Shown: positions 1 to 4,828 of the stretch, piece by piece | How positions within the stretch are numbered: the stretch's first letter is position 1 | Layout: each line of letters starts with the position of its first letter | From: Dehalococcoidia bacterium | Lineage (GTDB): Bacteria > Chloroflexota > Dehalococcoidia > Dehalococcoidales > UBA3254 | Assembly: GCA_030691835.1 (NCBI GenBank) | Contig: JAUYDO010000224.1 | Location: 1 to 6,164, forward strand | Direction: 5' to 3' | Length of the DNA: 6,164 nucleotides | Notes under the pieces: model-generated | What the model saw: only the letters and a program-made list of their open reading frames with translations | What the model was told of the DNA's origin: nothing | The model's database searches: none | Made by a program: the position numbers and the translations under genes

Positions 1-606
1 ACTGAACTGGAACTCCGTTATCGATAACGCCTCAGTGATGATGCCGCGCTCCAGGAGTCGAGCCGCCAAGAGTCCGGCGATTTCATCTCTGACAATCTCG
101 CGTTTCAGAATAAGGTCTTCGGCAGGGTATCTGGCGGTAACCTGCTTGATGACCTCCTGGACGGCCGGAGCAGCGATTCTGCCGATATACTCCATGCCCA
201 GCGTCCGGTAAATCTCGGCGGTCCTGGTCGGCTCCAAACGCCAGTTGAGGGCAATAGTAGTCTTGACGTCTTGAAGGTCACGGGATGCCGAAGCTGCCCC
301 GACTTCATATTTGTCGGTCCGAATTGACATCATTTCTACCGAATCGATGAACGGCACCTTCACCTGGAGACCCTCATTCAGGATTGTGCCAGTCACTGCG
401 TTAAACCGAATGACCACCCCACGATGGCCGGCGGGGACTGCCGTAAATGAGCCACCGATGATGCTGATAACGATAATGATGACCCCGACGATGCTGGCAA
501 TTCTTCCCCCAAGTCGGCTTTTAGGATCTCCTTGCTTCCCTTGGTTTGTCTGCGTCAGGTATAATCCGATAACAACGGCAATGATACCAAGAATAAGTTG
601 TGCCAT
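1..606 (-). CDS. SPFH/prohibitin-family membrane protein, C-terminus beyond the window
   Basis: The 202 codons read here, from the ATG at 606 down to base 1, contain no stop, so the gene runs off the left edge. The N-terminus has two hydrophobic stretches, residues 2-17 and about 36-55. The second is the likely membrane anchor and leads into an SPFH domain from about residue 56. There the pattern VPAGHRGVVIRF, then GLQVKVPFID (79-88), then MMSIRTDKYEV is the classic opening of prohibitin/HflK-like proteins. The family forms membrane-bound oligomeric scaffolds that control proteases and membrane organisation; that role is inferred from family only. The last visible part (EYIGRIAAPAVQEVIKQVTA, then a charged helix) matches the middle of the SPFH domain. 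An AAGGAG site lies about 10 nt before the ATG. The gene has its own promoter and a palindromic operator upstream, so it probably begins its transcript. Which SPFH subfamily it belongs to cannot be settled without the missing end. Confidence 0.88.
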   Translation of the reverse strand, partial: MAQLILGIIAVVIGLYLTQTNQGKQGDPKSRLGGRIASIVGVIIIVISIIGGSFTAVPAGHRGVVIRFNAVTGTILNEGLQVKVPFIDSVEMMSIRTDKYEVGAASASRDLQDVKTTIALNWRLEPTRTAEIYRTLGMEYIGRIAAPAVQEVIKQVTARYPAEDLILKREIVRDEIAGLLAARLLERGIITEALSITEFQFS

Positions 607-636
607 CTTCTCTCATCTCCTTCTTAAAGATTTCTA

Positions 637-658
637 GGTAAGTAAACGCTCACTTACC
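637..658. promoter_or_regulatory. TetR-type palindromic operator at the SPFH gene
   Basis: The 22-bp site has perfect 7-bp arms GGTAAGT (637-643) and ACTTACC (652-658). Its centre has the alternating form ANCGNT, so 18 of 22 positions are symmetric. The pattern AAGTnAnCGnTnACTT is characteristic of operators bound by many TetR-family repressors. It lies just downstream of the predicted start of transcription and upstream of the ribosome-binding site, where a bound repressor would block the SPFH gene. No TetR gene is visible in the window, so the regulator, if any, is elsewhere or to the left. Confidence 0.6.
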
Positions 659-672
659 AAATGCACCTTATC

Positions 673-701
673 ATATTACTAGACAGCAACCGGTTTGTCC
701 A
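673..701 (-). promoter_or_regulatory. Predicted sigma70-type promoter of the SPFH gene
   Basis: On the minus strand there is TGGACA (696-701, 5 of 6 matches to the -35 consensus), a 17-nt spacer, and TAATAT (673-678, 4 of 6 to the -10 consensus). Transcription would start near 666, directly at the edge of the palindrome at 637-658 and about 60 nt before the SPFH start codon. Prediction from sequence only. Confidence 0.45.
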
Positions 702-823
702 CCTTGCGTTGGGGTTCGGATAAAAAGACCTCCTTCTCATTCGAAATAAATGTCACAAGATGAGTGTTTGTTAAACACATTCACCCTCTGAGCAAACAAC
801 ACCACATTTGGCAACATTCTTGA

Positions 824-949
824 GGACTCCAGCTATATTCCCAGGCTACTTCTGGACCAGACTACGCTATAGGCGACTGCGTTGAACCGCGGCGTATCAT
901 CGACGCGGTCTGGGATGCGTTTCACGCAGCACGCAAAATAAACGCGTGA
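824..949 (+). pseudogene. Orphan C-terminal remnant of an NADH:flavin oxidoreductase (OYE/FadH-like)
   Basis: Translating from 824 to the TGA at 947-949 gives a tail containing YAIGDCVEPRRIID followed by AVWDAFHAARKI. The IGDCVEPRR block plus the following helix is the C-terminal FAD-contacting motif of the large NADH:flavin oxidoreductase family (2,4-dienoyl-CoA reductase, trimethylamine dehydrogenase-like enzymes). The full protein is over 600 residues, but only the last 30 or so are recognisable: an in-frame TGA lies at 821-823, and I saw no related sequence upstream in any frame. There is no start codon or ribosome-binding site. I read this as a leftover from a deletion, not as an expressed peptide. 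The family call rests on one motif-rich segment. Confidence 0.7.
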
Positions 950-996
950 GCGGGAGCCGGCTAAGGAGCTTTCTTCGCACGCAGGGCTGGTGGAGT

Positions 997-1794
997 CTAT
1001 TTACTCCGTATCTGTGACAGGAACTCCAGGACAGCCTGGTTAAACCTCTGGGGCATTTCAACCGCCGAGGCGTGACCCGTGGGCAGTATCACCAGTTTTG
1101 AACCGGGTAGCGCCGCCTGCTCACGTTTAGCCTGCTCAACCCCCATATTGATATCGTTCTCTCCCACCACGAGCAGGACCGAGCATTTCAGTCTGCTTAA
1201 ATCAGGGGGAGGGGTGGGCACAGTTAAAGACCGCATCAGTTGGGCGATACCCTCTGCCCTGTTCTGCAATTTGACCTTCCTGTACCGCTCGAACTCAGCC
1301 GGGGACCTGGACTTGAACCCGGGAGAGAAGGCGCCGGTGGTCATATTCTCAGCAGCTTTTTCGATGTTTCCTTTTTCCAATAGCTCCTGGTTCAAGCGCC
1401 GCCGCTCCGTGGCTTGAGGAGAACGCGCGACCAGACCTACGGAGCTGTTGGCGAGTACAAGCGCCTTTGCCATCTCGGGATATTTCACGGCAAGCTCAAA
1501 AGCGATGCGCCCTCCCATCGAATAGCCGAGGAGGCAAGCCTTTTCCGCCCCGATAGCTTTCATCAGCTCATGGGCATCTTCAACCAGGACTGTCAGTGAA
1601 TAATCCTCTTTGGGAATTTCCGTTTTGCCGGAACCTCTGACATCATACGTTATTACTCGGAAGCTTTTGGGAAATACGGGGACCTGGTTGTACCACATAT
1701 CAAGGTTGTCACCGAGACCGTGAATAAGCACGAGATTTTCCCCGCGCCCGTTCACTTCGTAGTTCATGGAGATACCGTTTGCTTTGACTATCAC
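997..1794 (-). CDS. Alpha/beta-fold hydrolase
   Basis: The 265-residue length is typical of single-domain alpha/beta hydrolases. The oxyanion-hole motif HGLG is at residues 25-28, the nucleophile elbow GYSMGG at 90-95 has Ser92 as catalytic Ser, Asp214 lies in GENDINM, and His241 lies in PTGHASAVEMP, so the catalytic triad is complete. The DVRGSGKT block (51-58) is also typical. Residues 120-200 are a charged helical lid, which usually sets substrate choice. Relatives include esterases, haloperoxidase-like enzymes and meta-cleavage-product or lactone hydrolases; the substrate cannot be read from the sequence. The start is GTG, supported by AGGAGG (1800-1805) only 5 nt upstream; the internal ATG at residue 10 has no such site. 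It stands alone: the SPFH gene lies far downstream and about 500 bp of non-coding DNA lie upstream, where I found no convincing promoter. Confidence 0.9.
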   Translation of the reverse strand: MIVKANGISMNYEVNGRGENLVLIHGLGDNLDMWYNQVPVFPKSFRVITYDVRGSGKTEIPKEDYSLTVLVEDAHELMKAIGAEKACLLGYSMGGRIAFELAVKYPEMAKALVLANSSVGLVARSPQATERRRLNQELLEKGNIEKAAENMTTGAFSPGFKSRSPAEFERYRKVKLQNRAEGIAQLMRSLTVPTPPPDLSRLKCSVLLVVGENDINMGVEQAKREQAALPGSKLVILPTGHASAVEMPQRFNQAVLEFLSQIRSK

Positions 1795-1806
1795 CTTTGC
1801 CTCCTT

Positions 1807-2265
1807 TTAAAGCTATCGGCATTCAGCTATCAGCTGTCAGTACAAAGGTTTCCTTAACAAAAAAGCAACTAACGGCTGAAAGCCGACAGCTAATTGTAGA
1901 ATTTCCCTTTCCATCCGCCTCATGCGGACAAGCTTTGCGCAGGATTTCAGATTTAAGGGACTAACACTTTCCTGGATGAATGTTATGTAAAGTTACTATT
2001 TCCGGCGGTCGTTAAAATTTTCTCCAATCGCACATCACATTTCTTCCTCCTTTAGGCTGTATTACAATTATTCCGGGGCGCTATCGATTTTCCGTCATTT
2101 ACCGACAACCTGGTAACATTTTACTTACTGGCGGGTTACAGCACAAGTGCCATTTTGCACCTATGTGATATAGACATAGTTTGCCAGGTCTGGCGGTCAA
2201 CTGAGAATAGCGGATTCAAGGTCAATAGTTTGGGACATGATTTTCCAAAATTTGCGGTCTACAAC
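1807..2265. other. Gene-free stretch between hydrolase and tRNA-Gly
   Basis: No credible gene was found on either strand. Besides the inverted repeat at 1811-1891, it holds a small perfect hairpin TCCGC/GCGGA (1914-1928), a TTACC/GGTAA inverted pair with 8-nt spacer (2099-2116), and a CTATGT/ACATAG inverted pair with 7-nt spacer (2161-2179). On the minus strand a strong orphan AAAGGAGG (2046-2053) precedes an ATG-TGA and then a 7-codon ORF, MCDWRKF (2012-2035). This may be a leader peptide or the stump of a deleted gene. Confidence 0.5.
1811..1891. repeat. Imperfect inverted repeat next to the hydrolase start
   Basis: The arm at 1811-1827 (AGCTATCGGCATTCAGC) and the reverse complement of 1875-1891 agree at 15 of 17 positions, separated by 47 nt. 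A related AGCTATCAGCTGTCAG unit adjoins the left arm. The structure ends only a few bases before the hydrolase ribosome-binding site and would fold into the 5' leader of its mRNA. It resembles short dispersed non-coding repeats, but its copy number cannot be judged here. Confidence 0.5.
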
Positions 2266-2294
2266 TTGATTTCCCGTGATTTATGGCGTAGAAT
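2266..2294 (+). promoter_or_regulatory. Predicted promoter of tRNA-Gly
   Basis: TTGATT (2266-2271), a spacer of exactly 17 nt and TAGAAT (2289-2294, 5 of 6 to the -10 consensus) predict a start near 2301, about 16 nt before the tRNA 5' end. The position and spacing are what is expected for a stable-RNA gene. Confidence 0.6.
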
Positions 2295-2316
2295 CTACTC
2301 GTAAACCAGATGATTT

Positions 2317-2389
2317 GCGGGAGTAGTTCAGTTGGAAGAACGTCTGCTTCCCAAGCAGAAGGTCGGGAGTTCGAGACTCCTCTCCCGCT
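2317..2389 (+). tRNA. tRNA-Gly(CCC)
   Basis: The 73-nt cloverleaf is complete. The acceptor stem GCGGGAG pairs with CTCCCGC (2382-2388), the D-stem is GTTC/GAAC, and the anticodon stem TCTGC/GCAGA holds loop TTCCCAA with anticodon CCC at 2350-2352. The T-stem GGGAG/CTCCT (one G-U pair) closes a TTCGAGA loop. The discriminator base is T (2389), as usual for bacterial tRNA-Gly. CCA is not encoded and would be added after transcription. Confidence 0.95.
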
Positions 2390-2447
2390 CTGTCCATTTT
2401 ATGGATGTACATTAAACAATTACAGTATCGGCAATATGGTTACTAAT

Positions 2448-2510
2448 GTAAATCAGGTACATGCTTCTCAAGCTATGGAGTCACGGGTTCGAATCCCATC
2501 ACCCGCTCCA
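2448..2510 (+). pseudogene. Decayed tRNA (probably tRNA-Gly), 3' half with CCA
   Basis: The 3' part is clearly tRNA: a T-arm with GGTTCGAATCC, an acceptor 3' strand CACCCGC, discriminator T and an encoded CCA (2508-2510). The anticodon arm reads CATGC-TTCTCAA-GCTATG, which pairs perfectly only if one T in the 3' strand is bulged. The 5' acceptor strand that should match CACCCGC (GCGGGTG) is missing: the bases at the expected place form at most two pairs. The T-stem also has one C-A mismatch. The anticodon would now read CTC, perhaps from an original CCC of tRNA-Gly. It is not derived from the intact neighbour, whose 3' end differs and lacks CCA. It is either a degraded duplicate or an attachment-site-like tRNA 3' fragment. 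Confidence 0.65.
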
Positions 2511-2511
2511 C

Positions 2512-2531
2512 TTAGCCGTAGAAGAGGCTAA
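2512..2531. repeat. Hairpin after the tRNA relic
   Basis: A perfect TTAGCC/GGCTAA stem with an 8-nt loop starts two bases after the relic's CCA. There is no T-run on either side, so it is not a standard intrinsic terminator, though it could act as a processing or weak termination site for the tRNA transcript. Confidence 0.4.
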
Positions 2532-2577
2532 TGAGAAAAAACACCTCTCGTAAACTGGATTGAAAACAATGCTATCT

Positions 2578-2607
2578 TTGACAAGCAGCGCCGTAGTATA
2601 CTACAAA
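2578..2607 (+). promoter_or_regulatory. Predicted promoter of the CMD/PK-domain operon with palindrome in the spacer
   Basis: There is a perfect -35 TTGACA (2578-2583) and, 18 nt on, TACAAA (2602-2607, 4 of 6 to the -10 consensus). The perfect 12-bp palindrome GTAGTATACTAC (2593-2604) lies between and overlaps the -10, with another ACTAC half-site shortly after. That is a good place for a repressor or redox-responsive factor. The start would be near 2614, with about 34 nt of leader before the ATG. Confidence 0.5.
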
Positions 2608-2647
2608 CACTACTTAGTCAAAAATCATCACAAAGGAGGTCATTTAG

Positions 2648-2980
2648 ATGCCTGATTATTTCTACAGCCTCGAAGCCCGGAAGTACCGCGGTAAGCTCGG
2701 TGAGCTTAAGGGTGAGGCGGTGCAAGCCTTTGAGCAGTTCAATAAGAAAGTGTTTGCTGAAGGAGCGCTTACCCTGAAGCAGAAGGAGCTTATCGCTCTC
2801 GCCGCGGCGCACGTCACGCGGTGTCCCTATTGCATAGACAGCCACGCGAAGAAGGCAAAGGACGCCGGCGCTACCGATGAAGAGATAGCGGAAGCCATTC
2901 TGGTGGCTGTAGCCATGTCCGCCGGCGCTTCGATGGCGCACGCCAATATCGCAATGCAGAGTCTCGCCGAAAAGCAGTAA
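2648..2980 (+). CDS. Carboxymuconolactone decarboxylase/AhpD-family CxxC protein
   Basis: The protein has 110 residues, the usual size for a single CMD domain. The signature is CPYCIDSHAKKAKDAGAT, with Cys59 and Cys62 in a CxxC pair, His66 three residues later, and upstream Glu47 in KQKELIALA, the arrangement of AhpD-like members. In such proteins the CxxC pair and nearby Glu/His form a thiol relay that, in mycobacterial AhpD, reduces the peroxiredoxin AhpC. Loss of the cysteines marks the true lactone decarboxylases, so a thiol-redox role is more likely here. A further SAGASMAHAN segment (91-100) is also conserved in the family. AAGGAGGT (2633-2640) lies 7 nt before the ATG. It opens an operon with the next gene, 41 nt downstream. 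The physiological partner is unknown; a peroxiredoxin gene is not in view. Confidence 0.9.
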   Translation: MPDYFYSLEARKYRGKLGELKGEAVQAFEQFNKKVFAEGALTLKQKELIALAAAHVTRCPYCIDSHAKKAKDAGATDEEIAEAILVAVAMSAGASMAHANIAMQSLAEKQ

Positions 2981-3021
2981 AGCGCCGTCCTAGACGCTTT
3001 ATTAATATAAAGGAGAGATAA

Positions 3022-3630
3022 ATGGAGTCCCGGATAGTCTACTTTGAGAAACAGGGGAAGACGAACACGGAGGAGGTCCTGCGCATCTCCAGGCAGCGGG
3101 CAAAGGAGCTTGGCATAAAGACAGTGGTGGTGTCTACGACGACGGGCTACAGCGCGATAAAGGCGCTGGAGGTGTTCGAGGGTAGCGGAATAAAAGTAGT
3201 GATAGTGAGCGAGGCTACGGGCATGTATACTCCTGACGTGCAGGAGATGACGCCGGAGAACCAGGAAATAATAAAGCGCAAGGGCGGTATAGTCCTGACT
3301 ACTACCCATGCGCTCGCCGGCATCGACCGTGCCTGGCGCAACAAATTCAACACCTGGTTGCTGGCTGACGTCATATCCTCCACCCTGCGCCTCTTCGGCG
3401 AGGGCATCAAGGTATGCCCCGAAATAGCCATAATGGCGGCTGACGCCGGACTGGTGCGCTGTGACGAGGATGTCATCTGCATCGCGGGCAGTCACCGGGG
3501 TGCCGATACGGCGGTGGTTTTACGTCCGGTCAATACCCACCGGTTCTTTGACATGAGAATAAAGGAAATCCTGTGCAAACCGCTCAACCCGTTCCCAACG
3601 GTCCAGCCTGGCCAGGTGGCACAGAAGTAG
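3022..3630 (+). CDS. Stand-alone pyruvate-kinase C-terminal (alpha/beta) domain protein
   Basis: The 202 residues match the pyruvate-kinase alpha/beta domain without the catalytic barrel, so it cannot be a pyruvate kinase. Visible blocks are VVVSTTTGYSA (35-45), a Rossmann-like KVVIVSEATG (58-67), GGIVLTTTHALAGIDRAW (88-105), MAADAGLV (138-145) and the C-terminal IAGSHRGADTAVVLRP (154-169). In pyruvate kinase this domain binds allosteric effectors. Free-standing copies occur in archaea and anaerobic bacteria with no settled function. A ligand-sensing or small-molecule-binding role is a reasonable guess and no more. The AGGAG site (3011-3015) is 6 nt before the ATG. It follows the CMD gene by 41 nt and probably shares its transcript, which ends at the hairpin at 3657-3692. 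The last 15 or so residues (from NPFPTVQ) look like a flexible tail. Confidence 0.85.
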   Translation: MESRIVYFEKQGKTNTEEVLRISRQRAKELGIKTVVVSTTTGYSAIKALEVFEGSGIKVVIVSEATGMYTPDVQEMTPENQEIIKRKGGIVLTTTHALAGIDRAWRNKFNTWLLADVISSTLRLFGEGIKVCPEIAIMAADAGLVRCDEDVICIAGSHRGADTAVVLRPVNTHRFFDMRIKEILCKPLNPFPTVQPGQVAQK

Positions 3631-3656
3631 AGTGTCGGAAGAAGATGATGTGAATA

Positions 3657-3692
3657 GGGAGTATCCCGGCGTGATACTCCCACTATGTTTTT
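3657..3692 (+). terminator. Intrinsic terminator of the CMD/PK-domain operon
   Basis: A perfect 9-bp stem GGGAGTATC/GATACTCCC (3657-3665 and 3673-3681) with a 7-nt loop is followed, after a short gap, by TTTTT (3688-3692). It begins 26 nt after the stop codon and lies between convergent genes. For the minus-strand gene the hairpin is also present but has no T-run. Confidence 0.8.
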
Positions 3693-3698
3693 CGGAAG

Positions 3699-4373
3699 CT
3701 ACGGGTATCCGGCGCCGCGGTGCATGAGCCTGCGGTAATACCCGCTGGAGAGGTAGAGCCCTGCGGCGGGATTGTGGCACAGCACCCTATCTTTAGCGAT
3801 GAGCACAGTGGTGGGAGCTTTGACGTGCTTCAGAAAAAGGGCATCATGCCCCACACATAAACCCACCAGGATATTGAACTCCGTCTCTTCGTTGTTAAGG
3901 ATTTCAGCCTGGGTGATGGGGTTACACATTGTCTCCCAGTCGCCGGGGGTTATTTTATCTTCCTCCTTAAGCCCGATGGTCTCCTTGGGGATACCGCCGA
4001 CTTTACAGCAGACGGAGATGACCTGGAAACCCCGGTTTTCCAGGATTTTGGTTAGTATTTTGGCTTCCTCCCGCAGACCACCGCAGAAAGCGATGCCGAT
4101 TCTTTTGTAGCCCATCTTCTCGGCGAACTGCGCCGTCTCCTCGACGCGGGGATTCACCATGGTCATGCCGCCGGGCAGTTTCATGAAGCACTGGGTCTCC
4201 TGGATTGACGCCTGACGGGCGAACTCCTTTATGTCAGGCTGGCTATATTTGGGCAGGGTTTTTTTGATGATTTCCGCCCTGGTCTTCGTCGGGCAGGTAT
4301 CCGCTCCCTTGTCGAAGTGCCTGGTGGTGCAGACAACTTTGGTGCACTTGGTGCACTCAACTTCATAGTCCAT
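3699..4373 (-). CDS. DUF1847 family Cys-rich, probably metal-binding protein
   Basis: The 224 residues contain 11 cysteines. The N-terminus has a zinc-ribbon-like set: Cys7 and Cys10 (ECTKC), Cys15 and Cys27. Later cysteines sit in conserved blocks: IAFCGGLREEA (Cys97), ISVCCKVGGIPKE (Cys122-123), TMCNPITQAEILN (Cys150), VGLCVGHDALF (Cys173) and RVLCHNPAAGLY (Cys199). This is the pattern of DUF1847 proteins of anaerobes, which have no established function; a metal-cofactor or redox role is inferred from the cysteines. I chose the ATG at 4373 because GGAGG lies just before it and a promoter (4406-4435) lies inside the longer reading frame that could start at 4478. The stop is TAG. It is divergent from the selenoprotein glutaredoxin operon, which fits a thiol/metal theme but proves no link. 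Confidence 0.85.
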   Translation of the reverse strand: MDYEVECTKCTKVVCTTRHFDKGADTCPTKTRAEIIKKTLPKYSQPDIKEFARQASIQETQCFMKLPGGMTMVNPRVEETAQFAEKMGYKRIGIAFCGGLREEAKILTKILENRGFQVISVCCKVGGIPKETIGLKEEDKITPGDWETMCNPITQAEILNNEETEFNILVGLCVGHDALFLKHVKAPTTVLIAKDRVLCHNPAAGLYLSSGYYRRLMHRGAGYP

Positions 4374-4405
4374 TTTTCCTCCCGTAGAAATGACTCCCGA
4401 TGACA

Positions 4406-4435
4406 ACTTTACGCATGAGGAGGTCTTTTTGTCAA
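4406..4435 (-). promoter_or_regulatory. Predicted promoter of the DUF1847 gene
   Basis: On the minus strand there is a perfect TTGACA (4430-4435), an 18-nt spacer and TAAAGT (4406-4411, 4 of 6 to the -10 consensus). The start would be near 4399, giving a leader of about 26 nt. It excludes the longer start at 4478. Confidence 0.55.
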
Positions 4436-4557
4436 ATTGTGGGCTCAAGTTTGCGGTAATCGCCAAGTTGATTGCCACTCGTAAAAGGTGTTACAGTTTA
4501 CTCATGGAGCACGTTGAAGGTAAACTCACCCGCGACGGTTATAGACCTCTACCGTAG

Positions 4558-4566
4558 TGTTAGAAT
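4558..4566 (+). promoter_or_regulatory. Possible extended -10 promoter of the glutaredoxin operon
   Basis: TGT followed directly by TAGAAT (4561-4566) fits an extended -10 element (TGn plus a 5 of 6 match). I see no good -35 at 16-18 nt. Transcription would start near 4573, on the edge of the ribosome-binding site AGAGGAGG (4573-4580), which makes the leader very short and the call tentative. A perfect inverted pair AGTTTAC/GTAAACT (4495-4501, 4520-4526) lies upstream. Confidence 0.35.
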
Positions 4567-4585
4567 GTAAATAGAGGAGGCTAAG

Positions 4586-4822
4586 ATGGCAAAAGAGGTA
4601 AAGGTTTATTCAACAAACACCTGACCATGGTGTAAGAAAGCCAAGCAGTTGCTTGATGAAAACGGTATCAAGTACCAGGAGCTAAACGTAGCTACTGATA
4701 AAGCCGCACGCGAAGAAATGATAAACAAAACGCACCAGATGTCCGTGCCCACTATTCTTATTGACGGCGAGGTAGTCGTAGGCTACAACGAGAAGATGCT
4801 CAAGGAGAAGCTGGGCATATAA
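4586..4822 (+). CDS. Selenocysteine-containing glutaredoxin-like protein (UPWC active site, in-frame TGA read as Sec)
   Basis: Reading through one TGA (4622-4624) gives 78 residues, the normal length of a small YruB/NrdH-type glutaredoxin. The order is strand KVYSTNT, active site Sec13-Pro14-Trp15-Cys16, helix KKAKQLLDENGI (17-28), strand YQELNVATD, the cis-Pro loop SVPT with Pro55 (53-56), strand ILIDGEVVVGYN, and the C-terminal helix EKMLKEKLGI. The TGA replaces exactly the nucleophilic Cys of the family's CPWC; a Cys codon TGC/TGT differs from it by one base. No other disruption exists, the downstream frame keeps full family similarity, and a SECIS-like hairpin follows. AGAGGAGG is 5 nt before the ATG. 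The next gene, a TrxR/AhpF-like flavoprotein, starts 6 nt after the TAA and is the likely electron donor. It should reduce disulfides, possibly of a peroxiredoxin. The alternative, a nonsense mutation or sequencing error, is less likely but not excluded; no selenocysteine machinery is in view. Confidence 0.85.
4642..4655 (+). promoter_or_regulatory. Putative bacterial SECIS hairpin in the glutaredoxin mRNA
   Basis: The stem CAAGC/GCUUG (5 bp, 4642-4646 and 4651-4655) closes an AGUU loop. The loop begins 22 nt after the UGA, within the 16-37 nt window known for bacterial SECIS elements. Its second base is G, as the consensus asks (a G in the first two loop positions). SelB bound here would deliver Sec-tRNA to the UGA. 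The stem is short and short hairpins occur by chance, so the weight comes from its position. Confidence 0.6.
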
Positions 4823-4828
4823 GACGCT

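Noticed and set aside
311..637. 108-codon plus-strand frame
   Set aside because: It is antisense to the SPFH gene, whose motifs are clear.
764..778. GTGTTT/AAACAC inverted pair as a second operator
   Set aside because: It is short, upstream of the predicted -35, and unlike the TetR-type site at 637-658.
992..1007. GGAGT/ACTCC hairpin as terminator of the hydrolase
   Set aside because: It overlaps the stop codon and has no T-run on the minus strand.
2310..2531. 73-codon plus-strand reading frame
   Set aside because: It runs straight through tRNA-Gly and the tRNA relic and has no ribosome-binding site.
2298..2555. CTCGTAAAC at 2298-2306 and 2547-2555 as target-site or att duplication around the tRNA pair
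   Set aside because: Nine bases without matching flanks or element ends are too little to separate from chance.
2827..3495. 222-codon minus-strand frame
   Set aside because: It is antisense to the CMD and PK-domain genes, both of which have clear family motifs and ribosome-binding sites.
4374..4478. Longer N-terminus for the DUF1847 protein
   Set aside because: The extra 35 residues lack family features, the predicted promoter lies inside them, and the ATG at 4373 has its own GGAGG.
4586..4624. Glutaredoxin as a simple nonsense-mutated pseudogene
   Set aside because: The only lesion is exactly at the catalytic Cys, the protein after it is intact, a SECIS-like hairpin follows, and the coupled downstream gene is intact. 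A sequencing error remains possible but is less likely.
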